Notes: generated by a model from the sequence alone, not told the origin. A DNA stretch of 64,000 bases from Sepioteuthis lessoniana (GCA_963585895.1 OY757921.1:54529590-54593589); one strand, 5' to 3'. Positions 50,955 to 62,574 are shown, numbered from the stretch's first letter. Numbers and translations: made by a program.

Positions 50955-51222
50955 GTAAGTAAGTAAAGTAGGCGACCATAGTCGAGGGTGACCCGAAGGC
51001 TCCCTTTTCGATAGCTTACTACACCAAGGTGTAGGGGGGGGCGCTACTCCTTTCCTTGGATTGCTCCACTTTACCCTTGATCCGTACCTTATAATGCTGA
51101 GTGTTAAGCAAGGAGGCATCAAGTACCATTTTTTGAGTCTTTGGTATGACTGGACCTGGGATTGAACCCAGGTCTCCCGGGCGATTGGCGAACACTCTAA
51201 CTGCTAGGCCAATCTCTCCTAA
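50955..51222 (-). mobile_element. tRNA-derived SINE, type D
   Basis: Best copy of the type. Minus strand: GATTGGCCTAGCAGTTAGAG (A box), GGGTTCAATCCCAGG (B box), ATACCAAAGACTCAAAAAATG, CACTCAGCATTATAAGGTACG, TACACCTTGGTGTAG and CACCCTCGACTATGG, ending in (CTTA)n-like repeats. It sits head-to-head with the RTE fragment at 51225. Confidence 0.85.
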
Positions 51223-51224
51223 AA

Positions 51225-52030
51225 ATGAAAGAAAATGGTTTCAAGATGACAAAGGAAAGAAACAGAAAATACCCCTCACAAACAATAACGGACGCGGACA
51301 ACGCCGATGACATAGCTCTTCTGGCAGATACACCCGTCTAAACCGAATCCCTGCTATGTAGTCAGCTCGCATAGGCCTCCATTACAACGCACACAAGACG
51401 GAATACTGCTATGTAGTCTGCTCGCATAGGCCTCCATTACAACGCACAGAAGACGGAATACATGTGCTTTAATCAAAGAAGCGACATCTCCGCACTAAAC
51501 GGTAGTTCTCTGAATCTAGTTGACAAGTTCACCTACCTTGGAAAAAGTGTCTCATCAACCGAGACTGACATCAGCACGCGACTAGCAAAGGCATGGACAG
51601 CTACGATAGGCTGTCGGTCATATGGAAGTCAGACCTGACCGATAAAATAAGACGCAGTTTTTTCAGGCAGCGGTCGTGTCAATACTGCTATATTGATGCA
51701 CTACATGGACGCTAACTAAACGTATAGAGAAAAAGCTTGACGACAACTATACAAGAATACTGCGAGCAATATTGAACAAGTCCTGGAGGCAGCACCCCAC
51801 AAAGCAGCAGCTGTACGGCCACTTACCACCCATCACGAAAACTATCCAAGTTAGAAGAACCAGACATGCAGGACACTGCTGGAGAAGTAGAGACTACTCC
51901 TGTGGACCCCCTCATATGGACGAGTAAAGGCAGGACGTCCAACATACAACAGCTCTGTGCCGATACAGGATATAGCCGTTAGGAGGCGGGAGAGGGTTTG
52001 GGAGATCCGTGCTGATGGCAAGAAATTTTG
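51225..52030 (+). mobile_element. RTE C-terminal fragment
   Basis: 3' part of an RTE element: KENGFKMTKERNRKYPSQT at the start, DADNADDIALLADT in place of the YADD box, KTEYMCFNQRSDISALNGSS (51450), DKFTYLG, KAWTA, and GRVKAGRP near 51925. It ends near TGATGATC. It is interrupted by stops and by an internal 55-bp tandem duplication (51348-51457). Confidence 0.8.
51348..51457 (+). repeat. 55-bp tandem duplication in RTE fragment
   Basis: Two adjacent copies of a 55-bp unit beginning CTGCTATGTAGTC and containing GGCCTCCATTACAACGCAC. They differ at only two or three positions, so the duplication is recent and happened after the RTE fragment was in place. Confidence 0.75.
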
Positions 52031-52089
52031 ATGATCTCTCATAATTTCGTTCGGTCTCTGTCTGTCTATGTCTCTTTACATATATAGGG

Positions 52090-52975
52090 AAAATTGGAAA
52101 TAAATCCAACAGTATGAAAAAGCATAGAGATAAAAAAGCACATCCAGAGAATGATTTTATTTGTATAAATATTTGACAACATTAAATGTTATATGAGTAA
52201 TATAACATCTACCTCACGAAAATAGTTAGAATCATTGGGTACTAAGAATTTTAAAGGACCAGAATTAAGAAATTCAAAGAAAAGGTATCCAGGGACCCCA
52301 CAAAGAGGCAAACCCATAGGTAAACCAGACTTTGTATATAAAAAATACCGTTACATCAAAAAAGCAATGTTTCGTGCATAATGTACAATTGATTATGATT
52401 ATTTTGTAAATAAGTTAAGGTAATGAGATGTTTATTTTGCGGGGTAAACTTCGGAACGCTTCATGTATTTTCTTACAGGAATATTGTTGCATTAAGATTT
52501 TGACGAGTCTGGCAAGAGATTTGTTTTCCATGTTTAAATTATTGATTTTCTTGAGTAAATTGCCGGATTTTTGATGTGTGAATTACTAATCGTGTCTGAG
52601 AGAGGGGATGACATTTTAGGTAAAGATTTTGCAATTTTGTGGGGTCAGATCCAATCCATGAAAAAATTGGTCGAAGAGAAATTCCAGTTTTATGGGTTTT
52701 AGGAAGACCATACATTTTTGGAATTGTTGAGTGATACTCAATAAATGAATACCAGTGATTAGTTTTTCATAGGACTCATCAAAAACATCTATATTTCTAT
52801 TCATTGTTTGAATAAAAAATTGTATGCGTTTTTGGCATTAATTAATTTCATTATTTTGTTGTTACAACAAACGCCACCTCTATAGATAACACCATCATCT
52901 TTATCAGAGGCTATGATGATAATGTTATTGTTCTCGGAATTGAAATATTCATAATTGCTAGATATGGAGTAAATA
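52090..52975 (-). mobile_element. Penelope-like RT remnant, second type
   Basis: Decayed RT on the minus strand, of a different Penelope-like lineage from the 7-8.8 kb copy. Visible in order: IIIIASDKDDGV (about 52910), SDTISNSHIKN (52580), NNIPVRKYMKR (52480), SGLPMGLPLCGVPGYLFFEF (52330-52275) and, at the catalytic box, REVDVILL where a YxDD is expected. Stops and shifts interrupt it throughout. No GIY-YIG portion was seen downstream. Confidence 0.7.
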
Positions 52976-53119
52976 ATATGATAGATAGATAGATAGATAG
53001 ATAGATGTAATACGCTTTTTTTTTAATTTTGGAACCCTAATTACATCACGAAAATTTGAAAAAGAATGCTACCAACAGAAATAGAATGTTTTAAAAATTT
53101 CTCATCTTTAACGTTTCAT

Positions 53120-53248
53120 TGAAAGCAGTCACCATCAAGGAAAGATGAAATAAAATGTAAGAAAAAAGCAAGCAACTCCAATAAACATCTCGGAAACTTA
53201 TGAAATTAATCAAAACATGGGCAGTCCTATTTGTAAGATACTCTGGAC
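53120..53248 (+). mobile_element. Short LINE fragment beside hAT end
   Basis: Contains text equivalent to KLIKTWAVLFVRYSGP in broken frames, matching KFIKGVNNWVVSVVRYSEP of the LINE at about 32470-32535. It stops exactly where the hAT-like terminus CAGTGCTTCTCAAA begins (53249). Confidence 0.45.
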
Positions 53249-55150
53249 CAGTGCTTCTCAAAGTTGAGAACCAGTTTACATTTTTGTTCGATGTACAGAC
53301 CGATGAAACTATTTGTTAAACTTCGAATAAAAAGTATTTATGCTGACCCGTTAAAATTAACTTTATCTAATACAGAAATCTAACATCAATATAAAGTAAC
53401 CCACTGTGTAGAGTTAATAGGAACAGTGAGACTGCTTCTTATTTGTCAATTCGTTAAGTCTTGGCTTGATAGAACGCAATCGTTCTCGAATATTCAAATT
53501 GTTTCTGTACTTCGTTTTTGTAACACTCATTGTTGAAAAAGCAGCTTCGCATAGGTATGTTGATGGAAATAGGAGAAGCTAATTGAGAACGATTTCAGCC
53601 AGTTCAGGATACTAGGCTCTTGTTTTGACATGAAGCACGCCAAAGAGGCTGCAGATGTGAAAGCTATCAGCATGCAACCGTTAGCAGCAAGTTCCAGCTA
53701 TTGGTCTTCCCATGCATTTGACAAGTTCTGCCGTGATATCACAAAAAGATTTCTGATCCATTCGTTATCTTTTCGCGGGTCTTCCTCTGATAGAAAGTAC
53801 ACCGCAAAGAGCTCTGACAAAGCTATCAAGTGTTCAGTGACAATGCTTTTTATGGTGAATGTCTCAAACTCCCAGTCACCTTCCGTGACAGTTGCAGACA
53901 GTTCGTGAAACATATCGAAACAAGCTTTGGACACACGACTCCTCCACATTTCTAATTTCTATTTCATTCCATCAATCTTGTCAGCCATTCTGAAGCAGGA
54001 TGCCTTTTTTCCTTGCAAGATGTTGAAGATATCGAAAATATCTGCCAATTATGCCAGTTCTGCAGTTTATTCGGACTTCTAAAGTTGTGCTGACCAATGC
54101 GTTTTCTTTACTTGGAGGAATTGGACGAGCTCATTTCGTAGTTCGAATACTCGAGAGAGAAATTTGCCCCTCAACAACCAACGTACATCAGCATACAGTA
54201 TGACCTGAGTGTGCTCAGAATTCGATTCGTCATACAATGCCACAGACATCGTTGAATTTAGTGGATTGCCGTTTAAATGATTTTCGTATTTCACACTGAA
54301 CTGAGTACATTTGGGAGGACATTCTCGTGGCTAAAATTTCTCTGTGGATGACACAGTGTGTTACTTTAGATTCTGGCACATCGGCTCTAACCTAGATTGT
54401 CAAACCTGAATGACCACCTGTAATTGCTGCAACTCTATATGCACAAACGCTGACACAATTTCGCAGATCTAGACTAAATTTTCCAACTATGAGATCGTTC
54501 AAAACATTGAACAGTTCTTTACTAGTTGTGTTTGTTGGTAGTAGAACAGAGAAAAAGTACTCCTCCTTCAAGTCACCTTCCTATTCGAAACGCATCGAAA
54601 CCGTTAAAATTGCCTTCCCTGCAATATCAGTACTCACATCAAAATGCAACAAATCATGCTTTGAAGACTTTGAAAGATCAACTACATCTGCCAAATTGTA
54701 GATTCGACGTGCAATCGTGTCGTTTGACTGAGAAACTTTGAATACTTTCTTTTCTTTCGCTTAACCCAATATTTATTGGCTTAAGTCACTAATACAACCT
54801 CGCACGAGCACCTCACCAACTATGAACGGTTTCTTTGCTTTGGCAATACGAAGACCAACCTTATATGAAGCTTGTGATACACAGGCACTTACGTGTATTA
54901 AATCAAATATCTCATTCTTAGACTTTAGGTTATCACACTTTCTTTCAAAGAACTCTTGTGTCTTACCAAGATGTCTTTTTTCATTACATCATTCTTTAAG
55001 ACTTTTCAACAAATCACACATAGAGGTTTGTGCACTCCACCTCCACAGGAAATTTGAAGCGCATGTATGAGCAGTTATATTTTCTAGTGAAGCAAGCACG
55101 TTTCCTCTTTGCTGGTGGTCCAGCTTTGTCATCGTCCGATTCTGCCCAAA
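53249..55150 (-). pseudogene. hAT-family transposase relic (ZBED5/SCAND3-like)
   Basis: Minus-strand remnant of a hAT transposase of the group that gave rise to ZBED5/SCAND3-type genes. From N to C: CVSQASYKVGLRIAKAKKPF (about 54895-54840), SNDTIARRIYNLADVVDL (54725), NTTSKELFNVLNDLIVGKFS (54535), TQVILYADVRWLLRGKFLSRVFELR (54210-54140), CFDMFHELSATV (53920), and the C-terminal dimerisation motif YLCEAAFSTMSVTKTKYRN (53570-53500). Several stops break it. The left end CAGTGCTTCTCAAA (53249 on) looks like a hAT terminal inverted repeat. The N-terminal BED finger and the right terminal repeat are not visible, so it is truncated. Confidence 0.8.
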
Positions 55151-55235
55151 TATTCACATAAATGTCATCCTGAATACATTATCTCTTTTTTTGAATTTAT
55201 CTAGAGGCCCACGCTTTGTCATTAAAAATTTTTTT

Positions 55236-55309
55236 AATTCGCACTTTGAAGTGCGAATTTTTGATTTTACATCCGAAAAACATATCAATATGTTTTTCGG
55301 ATGTAAAAT
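55236..55309. repeat. Two adjacent perfect hairpins
   Basis: Hairpin 1: arms 55236-55246 and 55249-55259 (AATTCGCACTT), loop TG. Hairpin 2: arms 55264-55285 and 55288-55309 (22 bp, ATTTTACATCCG...), loop CA. They lie about 90 bp beyond the last recognisable hAT sequence. Confidence 0.95.
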
Positions 55310-56155
55310 TAACAAAAAGACACCTGAAAAATAAAAATGAATTTGGAAAAATTAATAGAGGTATGAAATTGAATTAATTGGAACATGATTTCTTTTTTAA
55401 TTTTCAAAAGACCAAATTAAATTCATTATAAGAGTAATAGTTATTTTAATTAGAAACAAATTTGCAAAAATGACTAAAATTTGAATAGAAGTGAATTGTC
55501 TGAAGTATTTTTCAGTTTTTGCAGATAAACAATTAACTGCGATCTAGGACTTGAAAAGAAAACAGGAATTAGTAACTCTTTTATCCGTTTCTTTCAGTTT
55601 TGCAATATATTTTTTGTCATATCAGTAATCAAATTTGAATGTTTTTTTTTCCAATAAAATCTTAGCTGATATTTCAAAAATCATTCAACACAACATAATA
55701 TTTATGTATCAGCTGATTAGGAAAAGTAAAAAAATAAAAATCTTTTTTTTTAAACGAAGTTCGTTGCACAAACGTAAATGCATTCGGGTTTAAAGTTGAT
55801 TTTTTATCAAATAGAGTAAATTTAATTACTTGAATAATTATGTATTCTTTATTTTATTTACCTTGCTTTCATATTTTTAAGAGATTTTTATAAGAAAAAG
55901 AAATAGTGTTATTTAAATGAATGAAACAAGAATAATTACTGACTTTTGAATTAAGACAATTGATTTCAGTTTTGAAGTTAACATTTGATATATTCAAATT
56001 TAGAATATTTAATTATTAATTATTATATTTAATTAATTAGAGAATTAAAAACTAATTAATTCAGACTAGAAATAATTAACTTACCTTTAATTTTTCTAAT
56101 CTTTCTGTGAAAAGAATAAAACAGACATCAGTTAATAGTGAAACTGAAATTAAAA

Positions 56156-56385
56156 TCTACAGTGGTTAAAGCGATGAACTGTGGAATCGTAGCACGTGAG
56201 TTCGTACTCCAGTCGCGCTATTATGTTCACTTTCGGGCAAATACCTTTGGGAAAGGTATGAAACCCCTTATCCTTCCAGCTATGGGTTAAATAGTACCAC
56301 TACTGTTCTTCTAGGAGAATGGCTTTGGAATTAAATAACCTATAAAGGTTGATATGCCATTAAACAAAGAAACCAAACCAAAAAT
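56156..56385 (+). mobile_element. tRNA-derived SINE, type A
   Basis: Copy lacking the first bases of the head. It has AGTGGTTAAAGCGATG, B box GAGTTCGTACTCC, TTGGGAAAGGTATGAAACCCC, CTATGGGTTAAATAGTACC and the tail GGTTGATATGCCATTAAAC. Confidence 0.8.
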
Positions 56386-57081
56386 CGAATTATTGCTATT
56401 GTTTACTTGTTGTGTTTTGAGGGGAGGGTGGGGATTAATATTTTGGATTGAACTTCCATAGACGCTTTAACATGATTGAATGTTATATTTAAAATAGGAG
56501 CTTCCATTTTTTTAAATGAAATATATATTTTTCGATTTCTAAAATTATTCTGAATTTAATCAATATACCCATTAAGAAGAGATCTCTGTAGGAGATATGA
56601 AAAATCTCATTTTAAATTTAAATGTTCCGTTTTTAAGCAGAACAAATATCCATATTATATCATTTTCCTGGTGATGAAAGACAATAATGCATTCAATAAA
56701 ACCATAGTATTTACTGTTCTCAAAACAAATTTTCTTTCTTTTTTTACATTTTAATTTCCCATTCTCCGCCCCTACAGCTTCCTTCAGAGTGTTTTCTCTT
56801 CGTAAAAGGTGGTCACTGAGTTCCTAATATGGTTATTATAAGAAGTATTTCTTTCTTAAAATGAAAGGGGAAGCAAAGTAATTTAAGTGGCCTAAAAATC
56901 TATAAATTTCTTTTAATAACATAAATACTGTATATTAACATTCATTTATTACTAAACGAATACTGAAATTTTCGTTAAATCTAGATAATTTGCTGATTTT
57001 TGGTGATTTTTTTTCAATCCGGGGTATTTATTTTGGGGGTAAAACTCAAATTACTTTCATTTTCTTTACCTGTCCCTATGT

Positions 57082-57501
57082 ATAATGTTAATCTTGAATA
57101 GATCATCTGAAATCCTAATTCTTTTATCACGCAAGCTACACCATCAACCCTTACTGCTTTATCATATACCTAAAAATATCAGACTTGCTGGGGGATTATT
57201 TGAGGTAGACAAGCTTAAATTACGACAATATCTAGAACGACAAGAAAAAATCGAATTTCTCGGCATCATGATAGATAATTATGTGAGTACTTTAAACAAG
57301 AATCTTAATAATGAAGGTAATTTTAAATTCCAAATTAACAACATGAAATTCATACAAGCTTGTATTGAAAATTTTGAGTTCAGAGAATCATGTACGTATG
57401 TTAGGTTTGTTTTAGCAAGTAGTGAAGAATTGCGCTCAATAGACCCCCTTCTCTATGGAAATCAAGATGATGGTGCTGAAATTTACAAAAAAAGAAAATA
57501 G
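57082..57501 (+). CDS. Unrecognised 138-codon open frame
   Basis: Longest open frame here that is not attributable to a repeat. I do not recognise the family. From about residue 28 it has mixed, globular-protein-like composition (RLAGGLFEVDKLKLRQYLER, IEFLGIMIDNYV, CTYVRFVLASSEELRSIDPL), ending in GAEIYKKRK before TAG. The first ATG is not in a convincing start context, and an AG at 57100 could instead be a splice acceptor for a terminal exon. There is no signal peptide or transmembrane segment. The minisatellite element starts only ~45 bp downstream, and 56156-56385 upstream is a SINE. It may be a real terminal exon, a fragment of an unknown element, or chance. Confidence 0.3.
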   Translation: MMLILNRSSEILILLSRKLHHQPLLLYHIPKNIRLAGGLFEVDKLKLRQYLERQEKIEFLGIMIDNYVSTLNKNLNNEGNFKFQINNMKFIQACIENFEFRESCTYVRFVLASSEELRSIDPLLYGNQDDGAEIYKKRK

Positions 57502-57544
57502 GTTTCTATAAGACAACATAGGCAAAAAAAGATAGTAAAATAGC

Positions 57545-58222
57545 CATCGTGGGCTGTAGAATATTGTTCTCTACAGAGACCCCGCCAACGAGTATCCTGG
57601 ATATGACACTAAACAATCTGATGGTGAGGCTCTAGTAATATCTAGAGCTTTGGGGAATGTCGAGTACCCCTTGATTGCCATCGCTCCCAAGTCCACTCTG
57701 GCCCGGAATGGTAGCACCTGATAGGGCTATAGGTTGAATAGAACTAAACTTCATATTTATGCTAAACTGAATTGTTTGAATTATAATTGTTTGAATAGCT
57801 TGAAATAGAAATGTTTTTGACAATTGAACAGTGTATTTAGGCTAAACTGAATTGTTTAATATAGAACTTTTTTTACATTTAACTGTGTGTAAACAACATC
57901 TATATTTATACTCAACTGAATTGTTTGAATTAGAACTGTTTGACTAAACTGAATAGTTTGAAATAGAAATATTTATGACAATTAAACTGTACTTATACTA
58001 AACTGAACTGCTTGAAATAGAACTGTTTTTAACATTAAAACTGTACTTATGCTAAACTGAATTGTTTAATATAGAACTGTTTTCACATTTAACTGTAAAT
58101 GGAGAAAATCTATACTTATACTAAACTGAATTGTTCGAAATAGAACTGACTATTTGTATAAAAATGGATTTGGCATTACATAACCTACAAAGGTTGATAT
58201 GCCATAAAACCCGACAAACCAA
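57545..58222 (+). mobile_element. Non-autonomous element with internal minisatellite
   Basis: Head: GTATCCTGGATATGACACT, TTGATTGCCATCGCTCCC and GGTAGCACCTGATAGGG. Middle: about seven imperfect repeats of roughly 56 bp, each holding TAAACTGAATTGTTTGAAATAG and a GACAATTAAACTGT-like part. Tail: AAAATGGATTTGGCATTAC and GTTGATATGCCATAAAAC, which is the tail of the type A SINEs. No open frame. Related copies are at 430-765, 15768-16335 (inverted), 34975-35460 and 58223-58400. Confidence 0.75.
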
Positions 58223-58400
58223 CCTGATTTGTTTGAATTAGAACTGTTGGAATAAATTGAATAGCTTGAAATAGAAATGTTTTTGACAAACTGTGAACTC
58301 AAGCTAAACTGAATTGCTTGAAATAGAACTGACTATTTACATAAAAATGGATTTGGCATTCAAAGGTTGATGTGCCATAAAACCCGACCAACTTACTAGT
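58223..58400 (+). repeat. Extra minisatellite block and tail
   Basis: Two or three more units of the ~56-bp repeat followed by a second tail (GATTTGGCATTCAAAGG, GATGTGCCATAAAACCCGACC), so the tail occurs twice in a row. This suggests an element-internal duplication. Confidence 0.65.
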
Positions 58401-59819
58401 ATCAAGATGATAACAACAAATTAGGGTGGTCGACATGATGACAAAAGATTTAGTTTTATTAATGTCCGTCTTGAAAAGTTGTTCAATAAGGTCAGAAGTC
58501 AGTAAAGAAAGAAAGCATTTTCTCAAGTACTTTAGTTCACAAGAGTGGGTGGAGGTCTTTATCGGAAGCAATCAGATGTGTAGTGGCTTGAGTTGATCGG
58601 TGTCCCATCTCGCCTACAAGTAGAAAATAGAGATCAGAGTTAGACAGAATAAACTAACCAAATCTGGCGATTGTGTGGCATCAAACGGAGCCCAAGACCG
58701 TATAGCGAATTATCACATCTCTCTCCTCCTAGCAGAATAATATCGAAGAATAAATAACAGCAAATGTGTTTGCGGAATTCATTTTTTGTGTGTGGAGTTA
58801 ACACATAGCTAGTGCAGTTTTGATCAGAATTCGATGACCAATATACGGTTGGAAACAATCACATCGAGTGAGAGATATTATCATCTAGCCGGCGAGACTG
58901 AGTAAGGCCAAGACGAATACTGTCGCATATATTTGAATGGTAAAAGAATTTCACCGGCAGACCTGTACCGTAATGGTGCGTAACGGATTTCTGGGCAGGA
59001 GAGTGATGTAATATTCTTATTGGTTAAAATAAAATCATCGGTGTTGGTGTTGGTCCCAACGCAAACAGACTAATAATTCCATTTATTTTCACAAGTTCAG
59101 TAACTTCTAGAAGGGAATAAAACAACAGAAGGCTCCACATTTGAGGTGAGTTTTGTTTCACCTCACGCACCAAACGATTATCGACCGTCGATGACAGTAC
59201 AACAAAGTTCATGGGAACTTATTTTCTATCTTCTAATTTTGTTTTTCGTTCTTTTTTTTTTTTAATTTCATTTGAAATCTTCGTATTTTAAAGTCTTGCG
59301 TGCAAAACCAACTGAGTAAACCTCAAAGACATTTCTATGATTTCCCTAACATTGGGAAAACGTTACTACAGAGAATTCTTCCATTAAACGCATGATTATC
59401 TATCCGGTAGAATAGCCAAAGGAAATACCTTAGAATTGGAAAATTAAAGCAATTACTGTAGATAACAGAACAAAAACACTTTCTTATGCAGTGATTATCG
59501 AATTCATATTTTCAATATGTTGTAGGCTTCTGCCTTGAGTTGTGGGTAAAATCCATCTTGTGTCTAATTTGGTTGAATGAACGTAAATGTATACATTGAA
59601 TTGGGAAGAAGAGGAAGCGTTTGTATAAGATTGATAAAGTAAACCGGTTGTTTGATATCGAATCAACAATTTGAGTACAGGATACTGAGCTAAGTTCCCA
59701 CAGCTGATAAATAATTCACCTGAAAGGTATCTATTAACTCAAATGACGTTCTTCTCTTTCAGATAAACGTTATCCATAATTTTTATGGATTACATTTTTC
59801 TGAATGTTATAATATTAGT
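58401..59819. other. No gene seen
   Basis: Non-repetitive sequence of ordinary composition. Short frames on both strands show no known domain. Confidence 0.5.
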
Positions 59820-59861
59820 GCACACACACACATAGACGCACGCACGCAGATACACACAGAG

Positions 59862-59905
<44 letters not shown>

Positions 59906-59974
59906 GCACACACAAACACACATATACACACACACGCACACACAGACGAGGATATGCTTGACGTAACGTTTAAG

Positions 59975-60135
59975 AAATGGAATCGGTGACTCAAATTCGG
60001 GACAAAGCTGTTTATATTTCTCTTCACGTTAATGCCCTTGGGAAAGGCATGAATTCAAATGCCTCTCTTATTATACAATTAGTCTAGAAGGTAAACAATT
60101 AATTCAAACCAGCTTTACTCCACTTAAAATCCGAC
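59975..60135 (+). mobile_element. SINE remnant, type C tail
   Basis: Shares AATGGAATCG, a decayed B box ACTCAAATTCGGG, CCCTTGGGAAAGGCATGAA, TTAGTCTAGAAGG and AATTCAAACCA...CCACTTAAAA with 60855-61065. Confidence 0.5.
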
Positions 60136-60207
60136 TTTGTCTCACTGTCTGTTTGTGATGAATGGCTTGTGTAAACACACAGTGAAAGAGAGAGAGAAAT
60201 AGATATT

Positions 60208-60252
<45 letters not shown>

Positions 60253-60771
60253 TTCAATTGACCTGTATGAAGCGATTTATCAAAAATAAATTTGTTGAAA
60301 AAACTATAAAAATTGCAGCATCTATTCGCTCTATAATTGTAAATACGATGTCCAAAAGTAAAGTCACACACAGTGACTGAGTCACCCCTCATAGCAAATG
60401 TAGTTGTTTCAACAAAGACATGACAAACAACGCCAAGCTATTGTTAAAGGACTATTGTAACTAAAAATATGAAATTGTGCCAACGATCACCAGAACATTG
60501 GAAAGAGATCCAAAGATGCATGCAGCAAGATTGGAGTGAATGAAGAACAGAAAATCTAACGTGGCTTCTTTTTACCTGATTCTCAGTGATAACCACTGAT
60601 ATAGAATAATTAATATCTTAATAATAATAGTACTGATGGTGATTGTAGTTGTGGCTGTTGTTGTAAAGGTCCTATACATACTTCAGTAGCTGAGGTAGCT
60701 TCTTTTTTTTTGTACATTCGAAAACCAGAGTCAACTTCCTGTAAAACACTAACTTACACATGCACACACGC

Positions 60772-60825
60772 CGATGGACGCGTACGCACACACGCCGATG
60801 GACGCGTACGCACACACACCTATAG
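60772..60825 (+). repeat. Short tandem repeat, 24-bp unit
   Basis: ACACGCCGATGGACGCGTACGC is repeated twice, inside a CA-rich stretch. Confidence 0.8.
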
Positions 60826-60854
60826 GCACACACACATACGAGACGCGCTTACTG

Positions 60855-61065
60855 TCAGGGCTAAGAAATGGAATCGATGCCCCGAGTTCAAATCCTAGCT
60901 GAGGATGCTCGCATTTCAGTTTGTGCAATTCCCCTTTGGAAAGACATGAAGCCATCAGCTAAGACAAAATAGTAGAGCAGGCTAGATTCTTTCGTCTTGG
61001 TTAGTCTAAGAGAAGGAAAACTTTGAATTCAAACCAATTGTACCTCCCCCCACTTAAAAACTGAT
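60855..61065 (+). mobile_element. SINE, type C tail
   Basis: B box GAGTTCAAATCCTAG at 60885, CCTTTGGAAAGACATGAAGCC, GGTTAGTCTAAGAGAAGG, then AATTCAAACCAATTG and CCACTTAAAAAC. The 5' part of the head is truncated. Same tail as 59975-60135. Confidence 0.55.
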
Positions 61066-61754
61066 TCGTTGAGTAAATATATTCTTGCTATTTAACTTAT
61101 TCATTCTTGAGTTTAACACAGTTGGCACATCGTTTATCAAGTTCTTTTCCTTTTCTTTTTTTATTTCAAAAGTTTCAGAAAATTATTCATTTTTATTATT
61201 TTTTCTAAAAATTCAATTTTACACAACTATCGTACGAAAAATCTGTAGCGTTTCTTGTTCAACAAAATAGATAATAATAAACTTGAAATAAAGGAAATAA
61301 CAAAGAAAAACTGAAAACAAATACTAAAAACATTGATAAAGATTCACAAAAAATGAAATGAAATATGAAGAAATAAACCAACAAAAGAATCAAATGCAAA
61401 GAAAATTAAGAGAAGACAAGTGTTTCATTGATTGTGTACATTACTTGAAACACTCTGGATCATTCTCTACTCACTTTTCACGCCTGACACAACGAAATGG
61501 ACTTTTCCGTTTTGCATCCATTAGTTGTTTCAATTCACTTAGATTTATTTGACAGTTATGTGAAAAAAGAAAGCATCTGTTAGTTTAATAAGTCTGTGTC
61601 TACGAATTTATCCCCTCGGCAAAAAAACTTGATCGGAAACACCGATAAACCGAATAGTCGCTTTAGAAAGCAACTCCTTAACTTTGACAAGTGACAAGCA
61701 ACCTGAATTTAGTCTCAGAACTTTGCTTTCGAGATATAATGGAAGAGAAGGAAA

Positions 61755-61775
61755 TAGGGTTAGGGTTAGGGTTAG
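61755..61775 (+). repeat. Short TTAGGG-type interstitial repeat
   Basis: AGGGTTAGGGTTAGGGTTAG, about three units of the metazoan telomere repeat, in anonymous DNA. Confidence 0.85.
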
Positions 61776-61891
61776 ACTAACAAATATACATATTTGAATA
61801 TGTAAATATTAACATATAATCATACACATATGTATTCTTGAATGTTAAAGACACTGAGCACCAGACTATTCAAATTTTTCACGTCTTTAGA

Positions 61892-61970
<79 letters not shown>

Positions 61971-61994
61971 ACGCACGCACTTTTGTTTTGGAGT

Positions 61995-62574
61995 TGTAAT
62001 ATATGACTTAGCTGGCGACGTGTATGAACTTAGCAGATTCAATGCGGTCGCAAGATAGCATCAACAAAGTGGGTCACAGGAAAGAGAAGATAAAGGAGGA
62101 TGGCGAAAAATATAATTTATTGCCTATGGATAGAGTGACAGATATTTCTGTTGGCAGATAAGATCGACAAATTACCAGGAAAAAAACGAAAGTATGCAAG
62201 GTCCGATAACCAGCCATAAACAGAAAATATTGTGGCGAAGAGGCAGGTTCATATTCCCGCATTGGAATTGAAAAGACAATATAATGTCTGTAGTTTTGGA
62301 TTGAAAGCAGAGATCCGCTAGTCGCTCTAGCGAAGGAGGAGATCCGCTGATCTCTCATGCGAAGGGAGAGACCCACTGGTCATTCAAGCAAACTTGTCAG
62401 CTCCCCATGTGTGTTCTCCGGTCGTCGCACTACTTCACAAAAAGGGTCCCCGTCACAGAAGAAAGATATGTGTGAACTCTCTAACAATCGTCGCCGTCGA
62501 AGAATAAAAATATAAATCATATTTTTATATCTCTACGAGTCCTTCGTTGTTTGCCTGCGGTGCAATATGCGACA
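61995..62574 (+). mobile_element. Solo LTR with perfect 5-bp TSD
   Basis: 580-bp segment beginning TGTAATATATG and ending TATGCGACA. A perfect 5-bp duplication GGAGT lies on both sides (61990-61994 and 62575-62579). An AATAAA signal lies at 62503-62508, about 65 bp before the end, as expected for an R/U5 boundary. This fixes the + orientation. No gag-pol or second LTR is adjacent. A long (GT)n tract lies just upstream. Confidence 0.85.

Noticed and set aside
53630..55070. Several + strand frames of 70-92 codons
   Set aside because: Opposite-strand shadows of the hAT transposase relic.
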